Source: Paramecium sonneborni (lineage: Eukaryota > Ciliophora > Oligohymenophorea > Peniculida > Parameciidae). Taken from it: a stretch of 22,334 bases of DNA. The DNA is taken from the NCBI GenBank assembly GCA_905182985.1, contig CAJJDN010000092.1, positions 18,229 through 40,562 of the forward strand. Direction: 5' to 3'. The notes beneath the pieces are model-generated. The model was not told where the DNA came from. It did no database searches and saw only the letters and a list, made by a program, of their open reading frames with translations. This document shows positions 1 through 10,371 of this stretch, one piece after another. How positions within the stretch are numbered: the stretch's first letter is position 1; each line of letters begins with the position of its first letter. The translations under genes were made by a program, and so were the position numbers.

Positions 1-94
1 ATAAGGCATTCGACTAGGGGAAAAGCTTAAAAATTTACCTTCAAGTTTTTAAACTTAATAAAATTTGATATTCATCTTTTAATCGCTTTTATGA

Positions 95-886
95 TATTTA
101 TAATGCAACTAATTTTTGTTTGCAACATCCAACACTTTTATTAATAATGCTTAATCTTTTCCTGTCTTCATATCCCTAAAAATAGAAGAAAGCTATTGTA
201 CTATATTGAACCCTTATACTCAATATTTATTCCTTCTAATTTTAAGGGCTGTAACATAAAACTATTATATTTAAAAGTATGCTTATAACCTAAAACTTGA
301 ATTATCTTATAATCCTTTCCTTTTTGAAACTACAAATCATTGGGTATTTCCTTTTGATAAAGCATAGTATATTGAATCATTTTATGATATCCATTAGATA
401 AGATCTTATGAATTTAAAGAATATTTATAATAGTTTGTTGTAGAATCTTTCAATACAGATGCTAACAGTCTTTAATCAAAATATTTAATTGATGATTACA
501 TTATTCAGATATTTGCAAATTATTAAATTCTTAGAATTTAACATATTTAGAATATTGAAGATGGTAGATTAAAACAAAGTCTATAACAAACATATTATTA
601 AATGGCAATCTATTTGAAAGCTAATTGGATGAAAGTAAGACCAAATATACTGAACAATCTTTTGATTCAATCTATAATTTAAATTAAGTTAATTATAAAT
701 AATTATTATTTATAACCTTATATATTTGCAAGTCGTAAAAAGTTGTGGTTAATTTGGATAAATGATTTTTAAGAGATATTTTCTTACTTTGTAATTACAT
801 AAACATAATTAATGTAAATATTAAATAGAATTTGTATTTAAATATTTTTGTTTTTGATTTACTTTCCTCGTTTAAAATATTAATGA
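95..886. other. Coding-like segment, strand unresolved
   Basis: On the plus strand a single frame is free of TGA from 95 to the TGA at 884-886 (263 codons). In its middle, about 310-680, GC by rough hand count is highest at codon position 1, intermediate at position 2 and lowest at position 3, as in real Paramecium genes. It has no early ATG; the first good one is near 602. On the minus strand there are also protein-like frames. A 26-nt candidate intron at 176-201 (GT...TAG) would join two of them, continuing off the left edge, but a TGA at 450-452 or a frameshift near 345 must then be tolerated. I recognise no family on either strand. The last 200 bases are probably intergenic sequence that happens to lack TGA. 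Confidence 0.3.
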
Positions 887-1124
887 CTTTTAATATTTCT
901 CGGAAATTAATTTAATAACATAGTGCTATCAATTATATAAAATCTTAATTATTGATTGTAAAAAAGATATTTACTGAATAATATTTTAAATGAATAAAAG
1001 TGAATCTTAAGAAATTATCTTTAATTGGTTGATTATAAAATTATATATTATTCATTAAAAATAGACAAAAAATATTACTAATTTAGATATATGATAATAT
1101 CTAAATATCTATAGACTCTTTATT
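887..1124. other. AT-rich spacer
   Basis: Very AT-rich sequence with no frame that looks coding. It lies between the unresolved segment and the minus-strand relic. I see no recognisable regulatory site. Confidence 0.5.
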
Positions 1125-1550
1125 TCACTGTTATTGAGTTTGGCCTTTTTTCTGTTTATAGTAACTTCTTAAAAATGTTTATGATTTGACTGCTATTCTA
1201 ATATTTTCATGAGTCTCTCTGAATATTTATTAAATATTATCTCGAGAATATCCTTCAAAAGTGAAATTTTTAATTTTTGTAAAATGTCATATTTAGTTTA
1301 TTCATACTCCTTAAAACCATCTATTAGAATATAGTGTATGTGATACTTTTGTACTTTATTCCTAGATCTAACCCCAAGCATTATCTGATAATTTAAAAGT
1401 ATCATAGATTAGAGTATCTTTAATATCTTCTAAAAATTGTTTTCAGAACTAATTAATTATTCATATCTGACAAACTAGTTGTTATGAAATTCCTTAAACA
1501 CCTTCAAGAGATGTTAATTATAAAGGACGTTTTGATATTTGTTTAGATGT
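1125..1550 (-). pseudogene. Relic of an unidentified gene with four in-frame TGAs
   Basis: One minus-strand frame of 142 codons reads like normal ciliate protein, with segments such as FLEDIKDTLIYDTFKLSDNA and FTFEGYSRDNIQQIFRETHE. It contains TGA codons at 1461-1463, 1443-1445, 1302-1304 and 1287-1289 before its terminal TGA at 1125-1127. No intron of usual size removes them. The protein character continues in the same frame on both sides of each TGA, which suggests point-mutation decay with few indels. The N-terminus is not visible and upstream sequence is AT-rich. I do not recognise the family. Other frames over the same bases are also partly open, so the strand call is moderate. Confidence 0.45.
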
Positions 1551-1851
1551 ATTAACTCTGAAATCATTAGTTTTTTATTATATTCTTAATAATTATAAAA
1601 CTTAATCTTAATTATTAATTATATTAATTATTAAAATTAATTTCCTATTATATTATATTTACTAATTAAATATATTTATATAAAAATGTATGGAAAATAA
1701 TATTATTATAGCGATCTTTTCTTATCAATATATTTTATATCCTTTATTTATTACAATCTAATGTTATTATAAATATATTATTATATATATTTTTGTATTC
1801 AATTTATCCATTAATAAATATAATTTTATTTGTGTTTTTAAATATAAAAAA
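1551..1851. other. Extremely AT-rich spacer
   Basis: Almost pure A and T with short inverted stretches of TAATTA type around 1600-1680. Nothing coding is seen. It immediately precedes the helicase relic on the plus strand and may have held its promoter. Confidence 0.5.
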
Positions 1852-2900
1852 ATGGAAGAAAAAAGTATTAGAATAAAAATAGAAACACCACAATCAGAAT
1901 CAGAAGAACAACCTAAAATAATTGAATTAATTTAAAAGGATCAAGAAAAGAAATTTAGATTAAATAGAAAAAGAAATGACGAAAAAAAGAACATAAGATA
2001 TTCAATATAGAAATATTAACTAAATTTAATTATTAAAAACCAACTCCAATTTAAACGGTTGCTATACCAATTATTTGTAAAAAAAGAATCTTATGACAAT
2101 TGCACCTAGAAGATTTGGTAAAACTTGTGCTCATACATTATCTATATTAAATAATTTATAAAATCATAAGGAAAGAGGACCAAGATGTTTAGCACTTAAT
2201 ACTGTATAAGAATTAGCTCATCTATTTTATAAAGAATTAGCTGATCAATTTTATAAAGAATTTAATAGTCTAATAAATAATTAATGATTAAATAAATTTA
2301 AGAAATGAAGAATCCTATTGATATACTTATTAGTTCTCCATTTAAATTTCTAAAATTACATTAAGTAATTGATTTAAGTACTATGGAATATGTAATAATG
2401 AATGAAGCTGAAAAATTATTTTGAATTAAGATTATTAGCTTAAATAAAATAATTATTAAAAATATTGGAATCATTATATATTACTTATATGTTCTTTTGT
2501 GCTATTTTACCTGAACCAGTTGAAGATATTTATAGAAATTTATAAAAAAAATCCAATCAAAATAAAGATAGGAAGAAGAAATCATGTTTTAAGCAGAATT
2601 GATTAACGATTAAGATATGTATCAAATGAACATTTAAATATTTAAGAAATTAAAAATATAATAAATAAAGGTTAGTTTGATCTAAAACAAGAGCTGAAGC
2701 TTTAATGTATGAAATAGAATAATTGAAAGTAATTAGAGTAAATTTTATTCATGGAGATATAAAAAGTAAAACAGATAAGAAATTGTTGAATAATTTCATA
2801 AAGATATTATATGGACATACCATAAATTATAGTAAATAAAGCAAGTGTTAGTGAACCTATAGATTGGTTTAAGAGTTTATAAGGAGTTTGCTACAAATCT
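1852..2900 (+). pseudogene. Decayed DEAD-box RNA helicase, DDX52/Rok1-like
   Basis: The ATG at 1852 opens a charged N-terminus ending in a KKFRLNRKRN-type stretch. After a frameshift near 2035 comes a Q-motif-like PTPIQTVAIPII (2040 onward). Another shift gives APRRFGKTCA at 2093, where helicases have a GSGKT Walker A. NTVQELA stands where PTRELA (Ia) is expected. A shift before 2305 gives ILISSPFKFLKL, a good match to the STP segment. It is followed by MNEAEKLF where DEADKLF (motif II) is expected, and CAI replaces SAT (III) near 2495. Downstream are RAEALMYEIE and FIHGDI, as in the Rok1/DDX52 C-terminal half, then a poor motif V, and no HRIGRTGR (VI) is visible. At least four frame changes and degraded motifs mean no working helicase. 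The intact family member acts in early pre-rRNA processing in the nucleolus. The subfamily call is from motif order and spacing, by memory. Confidence 0.75.
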
Positions 2901-3427
2901 CAATGATCTTTCCATTATTAATTGATGAATATATATGTAATTATATAGATTCAATTTTAGAAACCAAGAATAAGTAAAGGATCTAATACTGAAAGTTTAA
3001 TTTAAAGTAGGGCAATATTAAATAAAGTTAATATAATAATATCAATCCTAATTTTAATATAAATAAGTAATCAGATGCAAAAAATTTAGTAGTTTTAAAG
3101 CCATTTTCATCCAATAATCCAGAACTACTTTAAAATATCCTTCAAAATTTAATGAAATTATATTTATAATTTTAATTATTATTTTATATAATCAAAATAT
3201 TTATTTGACAATGATCATATAATCCTGGCATTAAATCTTATATAGAATCTAATATTAAAAAAATCAAATTCTGTTACAATTAGAAATTATTGTAATAAAA
3301 CTTAAAAATTCTTCATGTCTTCTTATAAATCTTAAAAGTTGAACTTATTTATCATGTTGAATTAAATAATTGATGAAATAGTTTATATATTTAATTTGCT
3401 TGAATAAAATTAATGAAACTCTAATTA
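2901..3427. other. No clear gene
   Basis: After the helicase homology fades there are only short, low-complexity, K/N/I-rich frames on both strands. The sequence may include the degraded 3' end of the helicase relic. Nothing else can be supported. Confidence 0.4.
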
Positions 3428-3853
3428 TCATTCTATAAATCTCATTGAATATTTCATACAGGCTTACTATTATTTTGGATCAAGTTTAATTTGAGTTATT
3501 TATCTTTTTGTATTATAGCCTTAACCAAAAGAGATTTTCTTTTAGATTTAATATTATTAAAAGTTTCCAATTTATTGATCTTTATTTTTTTAGATTTTAT
3601 CAATCAATAGATTTTTTTCAAATTAAATTCTAACATCTACTTTTATAACTTTTTTTAATTTATCTGCTTTACAAGAATATTTATAATAAAGATACCCTTA
3701 ATAATGAATAATTAATACTACAAGATTCAAATTAAGACATTAAACAGTTCTTTCTGCCATTCCTTATGATTTTTCATTATGGAATCTTCTGGTAATCATT
3801 AAAATTTTTCCTTTTTTGGCATTAATTATTAAAATGACGTATTCTTTATACAT
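3428..3853 (-). CDS. Small hypothetical protein or gene fragment (141 aa)
   Basis: A minus-strand frame from ATG at 3853 to TGA at 3428-3430 is uninterrupted in the ciliate code. GC by hand count falls from codon position 1 to 2 to 3, a coding-like order. It starts MYKEYVILIINAKKGKI, has a hydrophobic patch (LVVLIIHYQGYLYY), then becomes basic and glutamine-rich. I recognise no domain. It lies just downstream of the signal-peptide frame at 3880-4200 on the same strand, and the two could be pieces of one broken gene. Confidence 0.4.
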
Positions 3854-3879
3854 TCGCTTATATAATATTGGAATTCTTA

Positions 3880-4200
3880 TCAAAATTTAAAATAATTTTC
3901 ATTTTTATTTTGAAAATTATAATCCAGCAAACTTTATCTTTCATCCATATCATCTTCATTTTCTTTCTTTTATGAATTGCTTAGTAAATTAATTCTCTTA
4001 ATTTATATCATCAAATAAAACTACTGTGGACATCTACTGGTATACCTGTTTATGCAGCAAAGACCAAACCAAGAATGTTTTTTATTGCATTAGGATCCAC
4101 TATTTAAGGTACTTAATCTACGAACTTTAATTCTTCCAAAGGTATCGGTGAATATACTATGCTCCCTAGAAAAAGAATCACAAGTTAAAGACATTTTCAT
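3880..4200 (-). pseudogene. Small secreted-protein-like frame with frameshifts
   Basis: ATG at 4200-4198 is followed, one base out of frame, by CLQLVILFLGSIVYS and PIPLEELKFVDQVPQIVDP. The first looks like a signal peptide after Met-Lys. The codons about 4030-4150 have very strong codon-position GC bias (first position richest), so this part is clearly coding. The frame meets TGA-TGA at 4008-4013. A shifted frame then continues with an acidic stretch (KKENEDDMDERQSLLDYN) to TGA at 3880-3882. The start needs one A fewer in the AAAA run beside the ATG, so it is either a frameshifted relic or a sequence error. The family is not recognised. It lies only about 60 bp from the 3' end of the surface-protein gene. 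Confidence 0.45.
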
Positions 4201-4262
4201 TCACCTCAAATAATAATAAACAATAATATAATAATAAATTTTACTTTCTTTTATTAATATAA

Positions 4263-7200
4263 TCAAATTTTTTTTGATGTAACTTTGCTCTGGTACTTTG
4301 ATCTTGTAAATATGGTTCTATTTAAATTATCTGTAATTTTTTAATTTTTCACTTCCTAATTTTGATCCACAATTTTTACTTAAATTTAAGTCTTATTTGG
4401 ATCAATCTATTCATTTAATGTTTTATTTCTGTTTTTTTGATATGTCTAGATTTTCTCCTTCATTATTTTATAAATGTTTTAAAACTCAATTAAAACAAAA
4501 ATGAATAAGACACTAACCAATATTGTCATTTAAATCCAGGAAATAATAATTTTCTGATTATATGAAAGGTAATTAGAAATAATATTCCAATTTACTAATG
4601 TTGATGCAGTAAAAATTGTTAATGAAGTTTGCATTATAACTGATTTTACATATTCTAGATTATCTAAGTCTAGTTATTTAAATTAGATTATATATATCAA
4701 ATAGAAAGCATGAATCATAGTTAGAATCAATGTTTAAAGTTCTTATTCACTTTAATAGAATACAAGAATGTAGAGAATCAAAAATTTTTTAGTAACCTAA
4801 AATATATCTCTTTTTTAATGCCAAAATTAATCGAAATTTAATTTTTTCCATGTTTACAATCCTGAGACTTATCTTAGAAGTAAAATAAGTGTTGTAATTA
4901 AAATTGAAACAGCAATTATTTTACAAACAATTGATCTAGGAGATACGAAATCGCGAGAAGCTTATAATTCTAATAGAGCCATAAAAATTAAATCCCATGT
5001 ACAAGCACGTAAAGTATTAATTAAGGAACTATTTTTTGCTTCTTTTTATTTCGTATTTACTTTTTTTTTAATTTTTTGAAGCAATCTTACGAAATTTGGC
5101 CATTTTTATAAAAATTAGAAAAGTTCAAGTCTAGAGAGTATCTAAACTCCAATAAGTGTACTTAGATAAGCAGCATATAAGGAGGCAAAGATGAGGATTT
5201 CAGCTCTTAAACCTTCAGCAATATCAGCATTAACTTGATAGAACTCAAATTTTTAATAAGATTATAGAAAAGGATATTTAAGTAGCTTACCTTCGTTTTT
5301 ATAAAGCGCAATAGTATCTAAAGCTGATTAAACTGATACTACTTGAGATGATTAAAAATAGATTATTAATGTTTATGGATATAAAACATTAATGTATTTG
5401 AGATAAGATTATTCTTAAAGGGCATCTAATATACCCCAAAAGGAGATAGCATTACCTAAAAGCATAAGTAAAATAGTGATGAGATATAATGATTTAACAG
5501 AAACTTCATTAATTTTTTAGAATGCACTTGCAATATTTACCTATTGCGGTGTGATGTAATTTGGTTATTTAATTTGAATGTAATGAATCATATTTACTAA
5601 AGGAGCTTGATCATTGTTGTATAATTATTCAGTTAATTTAATTTCTAGGATTGGATTGTAATCTAGATTTTAGAGTATTTCAATCTATAAAACATACTCA
5701 ACACTTGATGTTTATTAGAATAGAGCTGGTTAAACTTCTTAAATTGTAATATTAAATAAAGTTTCATTCAAATCAACAATTGATGGTTTGATTGTTTACA
5801 AATAATTTAAATTTGATTATTGTAAAACAGGTTATGAAAATGTGATTTTAACGTATTAATTTTCATTCTTCTACATTAAATATTCAGAAATTATAATTGG
5901 ATACTAAACATATGTACAATCAGAATCTAAATGACAAATCCAATTGACTTCTGTTAAACAATTTTTAGAGCAACCATCTCCATCATTTTAATTACCATCA
6001 TCACACTCTTCTAAATTTGATAGAACACCATCACCACAAATATTTGTACAATTATTATTGAATAATAAGAATCCAGAATTACAAAATAAACATTGTCCAT
6101 TTAAACAATCTTTACAATTCAGAGGACAAGTGTATTTACATTGATAACAACCATCATTGTTCTCATTATTATTATCTTCACATTATTCTTCTCCTACTAT
6201 AATTAAATCTCCACATATTGAAGAACAAACATTATTAATTAAGTAATACCCTAATTAACAAGAATCGAGACAAAATCCTTGTTAACAACTCTAACAATTT
6301 TAAGAACATGAAAATTGGCAATTGTAACAACCATCAAATTCAATTTCATTCCCATCATCACATTCCTCATCATCCGATACAATTAAATCTCCACATTTAC
6401 TAACACAAGTGTTTCTTATTAAATCATAAGATTCTCTACATTGATAACAATTACCAAATTTACAATCAACACAATAAGAATTGCAAGCACACTCTTCAAG
6501 CGAATAGATTGCTTCTCTGTTGTCACCACAAATCTCTTGACATTGTCCCAACACCAGATATTGTCCTTATTAGCATTTATAACAAACACTCTCAATGCAA
6601 ATTTCACATTAAGGTTGACATATACTTACTCTTTATTTTTATATGCATTGGTTATTTTATAAAAAATAATCTTATTAGCATACCTAACTATTTATTTTTA
6701 ATATACCTAACAAATTCCAAAATAACATTCATTACAAAAGCCAGGACATTCAAATCCACACTAAATGCAATTATATCCATCACATTCCTCATTTATTGTT
6801 ATCAAATTATCTCCACAAGTTGGTATGCAAGAGTTTGATGCTAATTTCAATTTAAATCCATTCTGACATAAAATACAACTTCCCTAAAAACATTCTTAAC
6901 AACCTTCTATAAAATCAAAGCAGATAGGTTCATTTTAAGCAATAGGCATATTCTAACTTTACATAGTTATCTAAGAAACTCTTTAACATGTTTAAGTAAA
7001 TTTTTAATATATCCATCCAGAATAGCAACCTAAACAAGTTCCCTTATTACATAAAGAGCAGCCATCTACACAAGAGTAAACACAATTAAAGCATCCATCA
7101 AATGGATATAAATTGCCATCATCACACTCTTCATATTCTTGAATAATTGTATCTCCACACATTGAATTTTCTATAAATTAAATTAAAATTCTACAAACAA

Positions 7201-8322
7201 ATATTTCAATGTCCCTAACTCCGAATGATTCATCAGTGCTGGATTAATCAAGCATATTTGAAATCGTTATTGTGGTAGATGTTAAATAATGGGGAAAGGT
7301 AAGTTCGACATTAATAAAAATGTCTTAGGATGACGTTCCGCACACCACATACAAATATTAGTTCAATTCTGATAAGCTTCTTTTCCATTTGATATTTTGG
7401 TTCACTTATAAAATTGCATAATCACTACTTTCCCAACTACCTATTTTGAGATATTTGAATTTAATTTTCATTTATGAATGAAAAGGTAAGGAGATAAAAG
7501 TATAAGTTAACTTTGTGTCTTTTCCACAAGCACCATAACCACATATAGATGGTATTTCTATAATTAGAGATAATTTTACAAGAACATTATTATTTATTTA
7601 AATCCCCGTTCAAAATGGTCCATCCATCAGTTGAGAAGGAGTTGTATTCCGTTGCAGTATAAAAGGAACCTACAATGATCCAAGTTTGACATTCAGCCTT
7701 TGAGTTTGATTCTGAACAAATTAGACAGCCAGATGGACATAAAAAAAGGAAAAGTCTGAAATTCCTAAATCCCCATGATTCCTAATTTTAGAATTACCAT
7801 ACATCAAAAGGAATTTGATTTAAAGTACTTGTCAATTCAATAAATGATGTTATTCCTGTGTGTTGAAATGCAATTGAAATATTAAAAATTGAATCTTTTC
7901 GATTATTTCCTATTTAACCACAAATATAGTCCTGTCCTTATGAAAAAGAGTAGGCTTAATTATACTCTAGGTTTTCATCTACATAAATTTGAAAATATTC
8001 ATTTCCATCCCAAGTATCAATTCTATTATTAATATATTGAAAGTACATAAATAGAGTGACAGAAATGTTCATTTTGTAATGAGGAGGTAATTATAAGAAT
8101 TTAGTAGCAGCTTAACCAAATGCAAATGTTTCGAATCCTCCAATTATACTATAAGGACCACACTATTGTATTACTTTAAGTGCATCAGCTGCAATAAATG
8201 ACCAATCTTATAGTTATTCATTTAATACTGTCTAAGTTTGTTAAGTTTGTGTCAGTAAATGCAGAGTAAAACAGTATTTATTAGTAAGTAATTTTGAGTA
8301 AAATGGTAACGAGCCAGAACAT
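4263..8322 (-). CDS. Cysteine-rich multi-pass surface protein with five short introns
   Basis: The reading frame runs from ATG at 8320-8322 to TGA at 4263-4265. Removing introns at 8207-8228, 7782-7802, 7558-7579, 7171-7194 and 6684-6706 (21-24 nt) leaves exactly 1316 codons. Residues 1 to about 30 are hydrophobic and signal-like. Residues about 35-350 hold two copies of an extracellular-looking module ending in DESWGFRNF and DESFGVRDI. Residues about 358-770 are cysteine-rich with repeated CGD-x-EECDDGN-x-DGC units, the Myxococcus-type disulfide repeat common in Paramecium and Tetrahymena surface proteins. From about 900 to 1245 there are roughly six hydrophobic segments, then a basic Q/N/K-rich tail. 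The family has no established function known to me; a surface or adhesion role is inference. The first intron ends AAG where TAG is usual. There are no in-frame TGAs. Confidence 0.85.
5960..7162 (-). repeat. Cysteine-rich EECDDGN repeat region within the surface protein
   Basis: At least six units start CGD and continue to a C-x-x-C pair. Three keep EECDDGN (near 7110, 6350 and 6010 by position). Others are degenerate: EECDGYN, EECACNS and EQCEDNN. Between them lie furin-like CxxC-x-G-x-C spacers. The plus strand shows the same units as repeated tcatcacactcttc/tcctc strings. Repeated cysteine spacing implies disulfide-bonded extracellular modules. Confidence 0.8.
8207..8228 (-). other. Inferred 22-nt intron ending AAG (surface-protein gene)
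   Basis: Removing these bases joins FTDTNLTNLD to NWSFIAADAL in one frame and matches the module start of this family. Without removal a TGA follows four codons later. The 5' end is GTATT, as usual, but the 3' end is AAG where Paramecium introns nearly always end TAG. Confidence 0.6.
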
Positions 8323-8469
8323 GTGATCTAACGCGAAAAGAATGTTGAAAATTTAAATTATTTTGATAAAGGTTTAATGAATTAATTTTTAAATATTAAA
8401 TTTTATAATATTTAATTTATGGTTGTTCATTTATTAGTTTCAATCAAATGATTATTAATATTATAATGA

Positions 8470-9090
8470 CGTTTCAACTGATAATTTTCAAAATCTGTAT
8501 TTCCGTCCTATTTGAACCATTAAAATTGATTGCATTCCATTTGTAAAGTTTCTTAAAATAAAAATCCTCTACATCTAAATTGATTAATATGAAATAAATA
8601 TTATAAAAATATTTTAAGATAATAATTAATATTATTTATCATTTTTACTTTTATAATTAGAACACATATACTCTTCGTGTTGACTAAGTAAACTTTGATT
8701 TACTGATTGCAAGTATCAGGCTTTCTGCCACGCAAATATAATCATTTTCCATTCATTAATAAGAAAAATATCAATAATTAAAAATTCAACAAATGAAATC
8801 TTTTTATCTATACTCGTCTCTTTATAGCAAGAATTAATTTAATTTACCTAGTTTCTCTGACTTCATTATTAAAGAAAAAAGTTAAATAAAATGAAGAATC
8901 ACATAAGTTTGTTGATTTACATTCTGCAAATCTAAATCCTCTTGAGGAATATCAAATTGAAAGAATAATTTGTTGCAAAATCATAGCTGTAAGATTTATT
9001 ACATGGATTTCTAGTACACATTCAAAATATATCTGTTTAGAAAAAAGAATAAAAATATTCTATAATCCAAACAACACTATCATCATTGTT
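8470..9090 (-). pseudogene. Relic of an unidentified cysteine-containing gene
   Basis: Minus-strand pieces read as protein but change frame or hit TGA. They run NNDDSVVWIIEYFYSFFQ, then after a TGA CTRNPCNKSYSYDFATNYSF, then (shifted) FRFAECKSTNLCDSSFYLTF, and further on YLRGRKPDTCNQ. The spaced cysteines suggest an extracellular protein. It lies just upstream of the surface-protein gene on the same strand, so it could be the remains of a tandem neighbour. No family is recognised, and some frame changes could be undetected introns. Confidence 0.35.
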
Positions 9091-9248
9091 TAAAAGAAAT
9101 GAAATAATTTTCTTTATATATATATGTGAATATGTTAAACTTGCAAATCTTTAAAATTATTTATTCTAGTGTAAAAAAAGTTTCTGTGTTATTTGAACTT
9201 TTGTTGGAATAAAAAATTTGATTTAATGATTTTAGTTAATTTTTGTTT
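9091..9248. other. AT-rich spacer
   Basis: Low-complexity AT-rich sequence with no coding-like frame, ending where the first long repeat copy begins. Confidence 0.4.
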
Positions 9249-10347
9249 TATTAAAAAGCTATTATTGTTATTTTGAGAATTTTACTATATAAATAATATT
9301 AATTATTTTAAAGATTGCCATTACTATTAAAATAGAAAATCAACTATTTGATAATAAATAAATTTTGGTTATTCGCTAGTATTCGATATAATGAAGCAAG
9401 TGAATTATGTATTTGCTTTATAATATATGATAATATATATTAATCTTCTATATAATGATTATATAATTATATGATTAAATTAGCATAAAACTATTTGATA
9501 ATTATAAAAATAGTTATTGAAAGTAAAAATAGCAAAGATATTAGTAAATTTAATCGATGATATGCATTTAATTTTTGAGATTATATTAGTAATACTCTAG
9601 AATTAAAGCCAATTCACAATTTATCCTTTAAGAAGAGGAAAATGCAGAATAAACTTTGCATACTAAACAATTGCTTTTGAACATGAGATAGAGAGTGTTA
9701 AATTGTTGTTCCTTCTAAATAGACATTCTATAATTTTTTTATTTTTATATATATTAATAAAGTATTTATTAAAATTATAGGCTGCTAATTCTATAGGTGG
9801 TTAAGAAGGTACCTATAAGAAAATAGCTAGATTAAATTTAATTAATAAGAGGTATGATAATATAATGAATTTATGTAGAATAACTTAAAGCTTTTAATTT
9901 ACAGCACACGCCTGGGAAGGTATAATCATTATTAAATATTAAAGCTGAAAATGAAAAAGAATTGGAGCAACTAAAATAAAATTACTTCTATTATTATAAA
10001 CTTGTGCTGCTAATTTATTTTCAGTGTTCTTAATGTAAGATGGAATTGTTTATATTTATGGATTAGGTTTTGGAAATTTATAAAAATTAAACTATAAATG
10101 TAACAAGTTTTATTTATTTATAGAAAAGTTTATTAAGGTTGATGGTTAAAGTAATCCAATAGGTTTAAATTAAACAAATGAATTAATATTTTTTCAATTA
10201 GATGAATAACTAATGTATATTAAAGAGTTTAGTAAAGGTTAATTAATTGGAATGTGTATAGGAGATAAAGCTAATTAACGGTAATTTGATTCAGAATAAA
10301 AAAAAATTACATAATTAAATCAATTGATGAATTATATTCAAATAATT
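9249..10347 (+). repeat. 1099-bp direct repeat, copy 1
   Basis: This stretch recurs at 10372-11470 with a constant offset of 1123 bases and appears identical by line-by-line reading. It ends exactly at the only ambiguous base in the window (N at 10348). It contains the RCC1-like fragment. The arrangement fits two contig ends that overlap but were not merged. Confidence 0.9.
9781..10347 (+). pseudogene. RCC1-like protein fragment (copy 1)
   Basis: A plus-strand frame from 9781 (ANSIGGQEGTYKKIARLNLI) meets TGA at 9946-9948. A second frame from 9955 contains CAANLFSVFLMQDGIVYIYG, which resembles an RCC1 beta-propeller blade (AC-x-HSLALT-x-G-x-VYxWG), followed by GLGFGNLQKL. The frame then stays open into the N at 10348. 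RCC1-type propellers serve as Ran exchange factors or as scaffolds. One or two weak blades do not show which, and a whole propeller would need about seven. The broken frames suggest a relic or undetected introns. The same sequence occurs at 10904-11488. Confidence 0.45.
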
Positions 10348-10371
10348 NGTTAAATTCTGAGAGTTTTTCTA
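10348..10371. other. Single N plus 23 bp between repeat copies (probable contig join)
   Basis: The N at 10348 is the only ambiguous base. The 23 bp after it match neither the left flank of copy 1 nor the right flank of copy 2. This looks like a scaffold join with a noisy contig end. Confidence 0.7.

Noticed and set aside
2093..2290. APRRFGKT looked like a viral or phage terminase Walker A (RRxGKT).
   Set aside because: Flanking PTPIQ, QELA, ILISSPFKFLKL, NEAEKLF and FIHGD give the full DEAD-box helicase order; the RRF is a decayed GSGKT site.
5041..5110. A 32-nt GT...TAG stretch in the surface-protein gene considered as a sixth intron.
   Set aside because: The frame is already continuous through it; removing 32 nt would break it.
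6441..6838. Plus-strand frames opposite the cysteine-rich region.
   Set aside because: They are complements of the repeated cysteine modules; the minus strand explains the sequence.
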